Origin: DASUCS01 sp036275935
Lineage (GTDB): Bacteria > Actinomycetota > Acidimicrobiia > Acidimicrobiales > JACDCH01
Direction of reading: 5' to 3'
DNA length: 30,086 nucleotides
NCBI GenBank assembly: GCA_036275935.1
Contig: DASUCS010000410.1
Location: 1 to 30,086 of the forward strand
Shown: positions 24,353 through 30,086 of the stretch, piece by piece
Layout: each line of letters opens with the position of its first letter
Numbering within the stretch: position 1 is the stretch's first letter
Notes under the pieces: model-generated
Databases searched by the model: none
What the model was told of the DNA's origin: nothing
The model's input: only the letters and a program-made list of their open reading frames with translations
Made by a program: the position numbers and the translations under genes

Positions 24353-25456
24353 ATGAGCGAGATCGTCTTCGAAGGGGTGACCAAGCGCTTCGGCGATGTC
24401 ACGGCCGTGGACGACCTCGACCTGCGCATCGAGCACGAGGAGTTCATGGTGCTCCTCGGCCCCTCGGGCTGCGGCAAGACCACGGCGCTGCGGATGGTGG
24501 CGGGCCTCGACAGCATCACGAGCGGCACGCTGCGCATCGGCGATCGAGTCGTGAACGACGTCGAGGCCAAGCACCGCAACGTGTCGATGGTGTTCCAGAG
24601 CTACGCGCTCTATCCGCACCTCACCGTGTTCAAGAACATCGAGTCGCCGCTCATCCCGCGCGACATGTCGGTCGAGGGCGAAGAACATCCGCGCCGGCTC
24701 CGAAAGGACGAGCGAGCCGAACGAGTTCGTGCCGTCGCCGAGACGCTCGGCCTCGGTGAGCTCCTGGGTCGCAAGCCGGCGGCGTTGTCCGGCGGACAGC
24801 GCCAACGCGTTGCCCTCGCCAGGGCGATCGTGAGTCGGCCGGCGGCGTTCCTGATGGACGAGCCGTTGTCGAACCTCGACGCCAAACTGCGATCGCAGAC
24901 TCGAATCGAGCTGTCCGAGTTGCACACGCGACTCGCGACGACGTTTGTGTTCGTCACGCACGACCAAGTCGAAGCGATGACGATGGCGGACCGGCTCGCG
25001 ATCATCGATCAGGGGCGCCTCCAGCAAGTCGGCACGCCGCGCGAGGTCTACGACCGGCCGCGCAACCTGTTCGTGGCGCGGTTCATCGGGAGCCCGCCGA
25101 TGAACACGATCCCCGCGACCGTGCGGGTCGACGAGGGTGAACCGTGGGCCGACACCGGTGCCGGCCGGCTGCGCCTGCCCCACCTCGACGCCGCGCTCAC
25201 GGACGGCGCGCCAGTGGTCATCGGTGTTCGGCCAGAGGATCTGCACCGCGACGCCGGCCCGGTTCAAACGACCGTGCGCGCCATCGAATGGCTCGGCCCG
25301 GAGCGCCACGTGTTGTGCGACGTCGCCGGGACGATGGTGACGATCCGCGAACCTGCGGAGAAGCGGGATCCACAACCAGGCGAGCTCCTCGCGGTCGGCT
25401 GTGAACCAGCGAACGTCCACGTCTTCGACGCGCAGTCCGAAGAGCGCATCACATGA
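24353..25456 (+). CDS. Sugar ABC transporter ATPase (CUT1, UgpC/MsiK/MalK-like)
   Basis: A 367-residue ATPase. Walker A GPSGCGKT is at 36-43, the Q-loop is VFQSYALYPHLTV (Gln82), LSGGQ is at 145-149, Walker B FLMDEP has Asp169, the D-loop is SNLDAKLR, and the H-loop is FVTHDQVEAMTMADR (His203). The C-terminal TOBE domain (about 235-360) has the NTIPATVRV and VVIGVRPEDLH signatures of CUT1 importers. The helical subdomain has an insertion of about ten residues (SVEGEEHPRRLRKDE) relative to MalK. It powers the permeases encoded next to it. A TTG at 24320 is possible, but ATG 24353 begins the family N terminus (EIVFEGVTKRFGDV). A 77-base gap separates it from the alpha-galactosidase gene; ATGA couples it to the first permease. 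Confidence 0.92.
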   Translation: MSEIVFEGVTKRFGDVTAVDDLDLRIEHEEFMVLLGPSGCGKTTALRMVAGLDSITSGTLRIGDRVVNDVEAKHRNVSMVFQSYALYPHLTVFKNIESPLIPRDMSVEGEEHPRRLRKDERAERVRAVAETLGLGELLGRKPAALSGGQRQRVALARAIVSRPAAFLMDEPLSNLDAKLRSQTRIELSELHTRLATTFVFVTHDQVEAMTMADRLAIIDQGRLQQVGTPREVYDRPRNLFVARFIGSPPMNTIPATVRVDEGEPWADTGAGRLRLPHLDAALTDGAPVVIGVRPEDLHRDAGPVQTTVRAIEWLGPERHVLCDVAGTMVTIREPAEKRDPQPGELLAVGCEPANVHVFDAQSEERIT

Positions 25457-26313
25457 CCGCGAAGAAGATGCGGGAGTCGCTCTGGGCGGCGGCGCTGCTG
25501 TTGCCCTCGCTGGTGATCTTCACCGCATTCTTCTTCTATCCGCTGTATCGCCTCGTCGACCTCGGTCTCCATCAACAGAATCGGTTCGGGACGTCGAGCC
25601 GGTACGTGGGCCTCGACCAGTTCCGCGACGTACTGACCGGCAGCGAGTTCCTCGACGGACTGTCGATCACCTTCCGCTTCGTGCTGTTCACCGTGCCGAT
25701 CGGTCTCGTGCTCGGGGTGCTGCTCGCGGTCGCAGCCAACCGTCAGCTGCGGGGGATCAAGATCTTCCACACGGTGTTCGCGTCGACTGTCGCATCATCG
25801 GTCGCGGTCACGTCGGTGATCTTCTTGATGCTGATCAACCCTCAGGTGGGCTACCTCGGGGACGTCTCGTTCTTCAGCTTGGCGGACCCGGACACCGCGC
25901 TGCGCGGCGTTGCGCTGTCATCGATCTGGGCGAACCTCGGGCTCACGTTCATCATCGTGCTGGCCGCGCTCCAGTCGATCCCCGACGAGATCCACGAGGC
26001 GGCGGTGCTCGACGGCTACGGGCCGGCGCGCAAGCTGTTCAAGATCACGCTGCCGTTGATCTCTCCGTCACTGCTGTTCCTGACCGTGGTGCTCGTGATC
26101 TTCGGGTTCCAGGCCTTCGGTCAGATCGACATCCTCACCGGTGGCGGCCCGGCGGGCTCGACCGAGACGCTCGTGTACAAGATCTTCAACAGCCAGCAGC
26201 CGATCGCGCAGGGCCGGGGCGCGGTGATGGCGATCGGTCTGTTCGGCGTGACGTTTCTCGTGAGCCTGGCGCAACTCGCGCTGCTCGAGCGGCGGGTGCA
26301 CTATGGGAACTGA
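25453..26313 (+). CDS. Sugar ABC transporter permease (MalF/UgpA-like)
   Basis: A 286-residue CUT1 permease with six predicted membrane spans (first AALLLPSLVIFTAFFFYPLY). The cytoplasmic EAA loop around residues 182-200 reads HEAAVLDGYGPARKLFKITLP and contacts the ATPase. The LDGYG and LISPSLLFLTVVLVIFGFQAFGQIDILTGGGP segments are characteristic of the UgpA/MalF half. It works as a heterodimer with the following permease. The start is fixed by the ATGA overlap with the ATPase gene at 25453, and it overlaps the next gene by 11 bases. Confidence 0.93.
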   Translation: MTAKKMRESLWAAALLLPSLVIFTAFFFYPLYRLVDLGLHQQNRFGTSSRYVGLDQFRDVLTGSEFLDGLSITFRFVLFTVPIGLVLGVLLAVAANRQLRGIKIFHTVFASTVASSVAVTSVIFLMLINPQVGYLGDVSFFSLADPDTALRGVALSSIWANLGLTFIIVLAALQSIPDEIHEAAVLDGYGPARKLFKITLPLISPSLLFLTVVLVIFGFQAFGQIDILTGGGPAGSTETLVYKIFNSQQPIAQGRGAVMAIGLFGVTFLVSLAQLALLERRVHYGN

Positions 26314-27139
26314 CGCGCCGACGGCGCTCTGGAAGAAGTTGGCGTGGTACGTCGGCTTGAGCGCGCTGGCGTTGATCGTGTTGTTCCCCATCTACATGAC
26401 GCTGGTGCGGGCGCTGTCGACTCCGGCGTCGTACTTCAGCGCCGGGCAACCGTGGCATCCGGTCGACGTGCAGTGGGACGTGTTCACCACGGCGTTCTCC
26501 CGCGGTGACCTCGGCTCGAAGATGCTGACCAGTGCGATCGTGACGCTGATCGTCGTGACCGCACAGCTCGCGACGTCGATCCTGGCGGCGTATGCGTTCA
26601 CGTTCCTCGAGTTCCCGTGTCGCCGGCTCCTGTTCGCGTTGTTCATGGCGACGCTCATGTTGCCGATCGAGGTGACGCTCATCCCCAACGTCGAGATGAT
26701 GCGCGATCTCGGATGGTTCAACTCGTACGTCGGCCTGTCGGCGCCGTTCCTCGCGACCGCGTTCGGGACGTTCCTGCTGCGGCAGGGCTTCCTCGGCATC
26801 CCTCATGATCTGCGAGACGCGGCGACCCTCGATGGGTTCGGCCACTTGGCCTTTCTGCGACGCGTCGCGATCCCGGTCACGCGACCGGTGGTTGCGTCAT
26901 TCGCCGTCGTCTCGTTCCTCGCCGCGTGGAACCAGTACACGTGGCCGCGGGCGATCACCACGCAAGGGAAGTGGGAGACGGTGCAGATCGGCCTGCACTC
27001 ACTGGCGTCAGCCACTGTCGACAAGGGCAACCTCGCGCTCGCGGCGGCGTTGATCGCAGCTCTTCCTGTTCTCGCGTTGCTGATCTTCCTGCAACGCCAT
27101 CTGATCCGCGGCCTCACGGCCGGGGCGGTCAAGGGGTGA
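26303..27139 (+). CDS. Sugar ABC transporter permease (MalG/UgpE-like)
   Basis: A 278-residue partner permease. The N terminus (AWYVGLSALALIVLFPIYMTLVRALSTPASY) matches MalG/UgpE proteins. Six spans are predicted, and the EAA loop near residues 171-190 is LRDAATLDGFGHLAFLRRVAIPV, followed by SFLAAWNQYTWPRAITT. It completes the translocation channel. Its start lies within the previous gene (11-base overlap), and its stop overlaps the ribosome site (AAGGGG, 27131-27136) of the binding-protein gene, keeping the operon tightly coupled. Confidence 0.93.
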   Translation: MGTDAPTALWKKLAWYVGLSALALIVLFPIYMTLVRALSTPASYFSAGQPWHPVDVQWDVFTTAFSRGDLGSKMLTSAIVTLIVVTAQLATSILAAYAFTFLEFPCRRLLFALFMATLMLPIEVTLIPNVEMMRDLGWFNSYVGLSAPFLATAFGTFLLRQGFLGIPHDLRDAATLDGFGHLAFLRRVAIPVTRPVVASFAVVSFLAAWNQYTWPRAITTQGKWETVQIGLHSLASATVDKGNLALAAALIAALPVLALLIFLQRHLIRGLTAGAVKG

Positions 27140-27142
27140 CTC

Positions 27143-28609
27143 ATGAGAAAGCACAACAGACGAACTCGCGTCACCATCGGGCTCGCACTCGCGGCGACGT
27201 TGCTCGTTGCGGCATGCGGCGGCGGTGGCGGCGGCGCGCGGACAGAGCAAACCGCGTCGTCGGCGGAACTGCCGGCGTGCCCGCTCGACGCGTTGAAGAA
27301 CGCGACGACACCGGTGGACGTCACCGTCTGGCACACGCAGACGGCCCGTCCACTCGAGGTCCTGAAGCAACTCGTGGACGAGTACAACGCGTCGCAGTCG
27401 AAGGTGCGGGTCCACCTGGAGAGCCAGGGATCCTCGTACCCGGAGATCCAACGGAAGTTCAACGAGGCGCTGCCCACGAAGCAGCTGCCCGCGATCGTCG
27501 ACGTCGACGACACGTTCACGAAGTCGATGGCCGACAGTGGAGTGGTGCTGCCCGCGCAGGCGTGCTTCAAGGCCGATGGCTACGACCTGAACCAGCTCGT
27601 GAGCACGGCGCGGAGCTACTACACGATCAACGGTGTGCTGTGGCCGGCCTCGGCGGGCCTCGGGAACGTCCTCATCTTCTACAACCGTGATCACTTCCGT
27701 CGCGCCGGACTCGATCCGGACAAGCCCCCGACGACGCTCGACGAGGTTCGCCAGGACGCCGAGAAGCTGAAGGCGGCCGGCGTGTCCGACAAGCCGCTGT
27801 CCCACGAGTTCTCGTCGTGGAAGACCGAATTCTGGCTCACCGGCGCGGGTTCGTCCGTCGTCGACAACGACAACGGGCGGGGTGGCGGCACGACGGCGAA
27901 GGCGACGCTCGAAGGCAACCAGCACGCACTCGATCTGTTCACGTGGTTGAAGCAGATGAACGCCGACGGTCTGCTGAACGCCGTGCCGGCGACGCCAGGA
28001 CAGATCAACCAGTACCTCGCGTTGCTGCCGGGCGGTGGTTCGTCGATGCTCATCGACTCAACGTCCGCAGCGACGTCCATCGAGGCGTTCATCGGCGGCA
28101 CACTCGACACCAGTTCGCTCGGCACCGGCAACGCGACCGGGAACGGGCTGGACTTCGGCGCCGGAGCCTTCCCAGGACTGACGCCCGACAGCAAGACCCA
28201 GATGGGCGGCGATGCGTGGTACGTGATGAACACGACACCACCCGCCGTCCAGGCCGGGGCGTGGGACTTCATGCGCTTCATGAACTCGGTGCATGCACAG
28301 GCGCTGAACCTCGTCGGTGGGTCCTATCTGCCGTGGGTGTCCGCCGCGCTGCAGGACCCATCGGTCGTCTCGTACTTCGCTGGTGACGGCGGACTCGCCG
28401 GCACGTGGCTCAAGGTCGCCAACGACCAAGTCAATGCGATCGACCAGAACTTCCCGGGCCCGCTCATCGGTCCGTACGACCAGTTCCGGGAGGCGGTGCA
28501 GAAGGCCGAGGATCGGCTCGTGTTCGGCAACCTGTCACCGGCGGACGCGCTCGCCCAAGCACAACGCGACATCGACAAAGCCCTGTCGGACTACAACGCG
28601 AACCTCTGA
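27143..28609 (+). CDS. Sugar ABC transporter substrate-binding lipoprotein (CUT1 family)
   Basis: A 488-residue extracellular solute-binding protein, family 1. The signal peptide ends in the lipobox LLVAAC (Cys25), followed by a Gly-rich tether. The fold begins at VDVTVWHTQTARPLEVLKQLVDEYNAS, the usual start of sugar-binding receptors, and includes YPEIQRKFNEAL, YYTINGVLWPASAGLGNVLIFYNRDHF, MLIDSTSAA and the hinge AWDFMRFMNSVHAQ. It should capture a galactose-containing oligosaccharide or glycoside at the membrane for the two permeases; the exact ligand is inferred from the linked galactosidases. AAGGGG six bases before ATG 27143 is a strong ribosome site. It is somewhat longer than MalE-type proteins (about 420). 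Confidence 0.92.
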   Translation: MRKHNRRTRVTIGLALAATLLVAACGGGGGGARTEQTASSAELPACPLDALKNATTPVDVTVWHTQTARPLEVLKQLVDEYNASQSKVRVHLESQGSSYPEIQRKFNEALPTKQLPAIVDVDDTFTKSMADSGVVLPAQACFKADGYDLNQLVSTARSYYTINGVLWPASAGLGNVLIFYNRDHFRRAGLDPDKPPTTLDEVRQDAEKLKAAGVSDKPLSHEFSSWKTEFWLTGAGSSVVDNDNGRGGGTTAKATLEGNQHALDLFTWLKQMNADGLLNAVPATPGQINQYLALLPGGGSSMLIDSTSAATSIEAFIGGTLDTSSLGTGNATGNGLDFGAGAFPGLTPDSKTQMGGDAWYVMNTTPPAVQAGAWDFMRFMNSVHAQALNLVGGSYLPWVSAALQDPSVVSYFAGDGGLAGTWLKVANDQVNAIDQNFPGPLIGPYDQFREAVQKAEDRLVFGNLSPADALAQAQRDIDKALSDYNANL

Positions 28610-28618
28610 CCACCTCCG

Positions 28619-29824
28619 ATGTGCGACTCGGTGGTGGTCGTCCGTGAAGACAGTGTGCTGTTCGGCAAGAACTCGGACCGCGACCCGAACGAGTCGCAGC
28701 TCGTGGAATGGCACGCGCGGCGCTCGACACCGGCGGGCGGTCGCATCCGCTGTACGTGGATCGACATCCCCGACGTGGCAACAACGAATGCGGTGCTGAT
28801 CAGTCGTCCGTTCTGGATGTGGGGCGCGGAGATGGGCACGAACGAGCACGGTGTGACGATCGGCAACGAGGCGGTGTTCACCTCTGAGCCGTACGCGGCG
28901 ACGGGACTGACGGGGATGGACCTGCTGCGCCTCGCGCTCGAGCGTGCGGACACGGCCGAGCATGCAGTGTCCGTGCTCGTCGATCTGCTCGAGACCCATG
29001 GTCAGGGCGGCGGATGTGGTCTCGAGCGTCCTTCGTTCACGTACCACAACAGCTTCTTGGTGGCCGATCCGCGCGAGGCGTGGGTGCTGGAGACCGCCGG
29101 CTCGAAATGGGCGACCGAACACGTGACCGCAGGCGTCCGCAGCATCTCGAACGAGTTGACGATCCCGAAGTTCGCGTCGCGGTACCGCGATCGGATGCGT
29201 TCGATGGTGGCCGCGTCACGGGCGCGGCGGGCGGCGACGTCGAAGCTCTCTTGCGGCGCGACGGTCGGTGACGTGATGTCGTGCTTGCGGTCGCACGGAC
29301 GGTCTCCTGTGCCGCGCTACTCGATCCTGAACGGTGCGATGTCCGCACCGTGTGTGCACGCGGGCGGGTTGTTGGCCGCCTCCCAGACCACTGCGTCGTG
29401 GGTCGGTGACCTGCGCGACACCGGCAGCCAGCACTGGGTCACCGCGACATCGGCGCCCTGCACGAGCCTGTTCAAGCCGGTGCGAGTCGACACTCCGGTC
29501 GCGCTGGGGCGTACGCCCGGCGATCACGACGACGGCTGTTCACTGTGGTGGCGCCACGAGCACCTGCACCGCCGCACCATGTTCGACCCGGCGGTCGCAT
29601 TGCCGTTGTTCACTCCTGAACGCGACGCTGTCGAGCGACGCTGGCTCGCCGATCCGCCCAGCTCGCGTGCCGCATTCGAGGAAGGTGACGAGCTGCTGGC
29701 GAGATGGACTGCTGCGGTGGAGACCGCCGTCGAACGCGAGACGAGGCCGTGGTACGTCCGGCGCTACTGGGCAGCACGAGCGGCGCGCTCGGCATTCGTC
29801 GATCGCCGCATCCTGTCGGCATGA
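28619..29824 (+). CDS. Secernin/peptidase C69-like Ntn hydrolase
   Basis: A 401-residue N-terminal-nucleophile hydrolase of the C69/secernin/acid-ceramidase-like superfamily. It begins MCDSVVVV, so removal of Met1 would expose Cys2 as nucleophile. LFGKNSDRDPNE is the conserved second element. WGAEMGTNEHGVTIGNEAVFT and LRLALERADTAEHAVSVLVDLL are family runs, with HNSFLVADPREAWVLETAG (including the oxyanion/Asn region) and ISNELTI further on. Related enzymes are dipeptidases and amide hydrolases. It follows the sugar-binding protein by nine bases, suggesting membership in the same operon, although no link to galactosides is known. No Shine-Dalgarno is visible; the start is fixed by the Cys2 requirement. 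Confidence 0.82.
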   Translation: MCDSVVVVREDSVLFGKNSDRDPNESQLVEWHARRSTPAGGRIRCTWIDIPDVATTNAVLISRPFWMWGAEMGTNEHGVTIGNEAVFTSEPYAATGLTGMDLLRLALERADTAEHAVSVLVDLLETHGQGGGCGLERPSFTYHNSFLVADPREAWVLETAGSKWATEHVTAGVRSISNELTIPKFASRYRDRMRSMVAASRARRAATSKLSCGATVGDVMSCLRSHGRSPVPRYSILNGAMSAPCVHAGGLLAASQTTASWVGDLRDTGSQHWVTATSAPCTSLFKPVRVDTPVALGRTPGDHDDGCSLWWRHEHLHRRTMFDPAVALPLFTPERDAVERRWLADPPSSRAAFEEGDELLARWTAAVETAVERETRPWYVRRYWAARAARSAFVDRRILSA

Positions 29825-30086
29825 CGAAAGTGGAGGTGATGGGCCCCCGATTTCAGGTTTCAGAGGGGCGCGAACACGCTGGTCAGAGGGCCAAAGTCGT
29901 GTGTGGACGAGATTATGGGAGCAACCGCGGTAGCAACGAGCATGGACGAGTGCGGACGCGTGTCGTCGTCACCCATACGAACGTCGTGTTCGCGTCCCAC
30001 GACCTATCCACGTACGCCGCGAGATCGGAAAGGCGATGCGGCGTCGAGATTTCTCGGCGTGCTGAACGATCGGGCCCACGCCACGC
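29821..30086 (+). other. Terminal region with open frame running off the window
   Basis: From the ATG at 29821, which overlaps the C69 stop as ATGA, the frame stays open for 88 codons to the window end. Its codon use lacks the usual third-position G/C bias, its composition is more A/T-rich than neighbouring genes, and the translation (starting MTKVEVMGPRFQVSEGRE) resembles nothing known. It is probably intergenic, perhaps holding a terminator or the promoter of the next gene. A real ATGA-coupled gene cannot be excluded without sequence beyond 30086. Confidence 0.25.

Noticed and set aside
1..30086. CRISPR arrays, tRNA/rRNA genes, insertion sequences, toxin-antitoxin or phage genes
   Set aside because: None was seen on reading both strands; the repeated ACC/ACG stretches are threonine codons inside genes, not repeat arrays.

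Overview
The window is about 30 kb of high-GC chromosomal DNA with strong G/C preference at third codon positions, GTG as well as ATG starts, lipoproteins with Thr-rich linkers, a 13E12-type DUF222/HNH gene and a PIN-like NYN protein. This points to an actinobacterium. The fused LivHM and LivFG transporter genes and the poly-Thr stalks resemble what is seen in Acidimicrobiia, but that placement is inference. No tRNA, rRNA, CRISPR array, insertion sequence or phage module was seen.

Left part (1-8360). A small VOC protein and a convergent DinB/TIGR03086-type protein are followed by a five-gene operon (1222-8360). Every junction in it is an ATGA stop/start overlap: a secreted, C-terminally anchored protein of unknown function; a membrane-anchored periplasmic-binding-protein type I receptor; a 90-residue single-span protein with a Thr-rich tail; a LivH-LivM fused permease; and a LivF-LivG fused ATPase. 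This is a complete branched-chain-amino-acid-type (HAAT) importer with two extra envelope proteins, and it is the best candidate here for an undescribed system.

Middle part (8361-19741). The operon ends against a minus-strand relic of a phytoene-dehydrogenase-like FAD oxidoreductase. Next come an iron-containing redox enzyme (haem-oxygenase-like fold) coupled by GTGA to a membrane-associated family 2 glycosyltransferase, a LapA-domain protein and a lipoprotein. A run of single genes on alternating strands follows: a two-module VOC protein, a SAM methyltransferase, a serine beta-lactamase-family hydrolase, a PQQ-propeller lipoprotein with a frameshift, a NYN/PIN RNase-like protein, a DUF222-HNH protein, an archaeal-type aspartyl-tRNA synthetase and an adenylate cyclase carrying a YHS-like zinc domain. 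Five convergent pairs are separated by only 9-19 bases.

Right part (19742-29824). A galactoside-use operon encodes a cytoplasmic GH2 beta-galactosidase, a cytoplasmic GH36-type alpha-galactosidase, a CUT1 ABC importer with its own ATPase, two permeases and a lipoprotein receptor, and then a secernin/C69-like Ntn hydrolase. Intact galactosides would be captured outside, imported, and split inside. No DNA-binding transcription factor gene is visible anywhere in the window, so the regulators must lie elsewhere.
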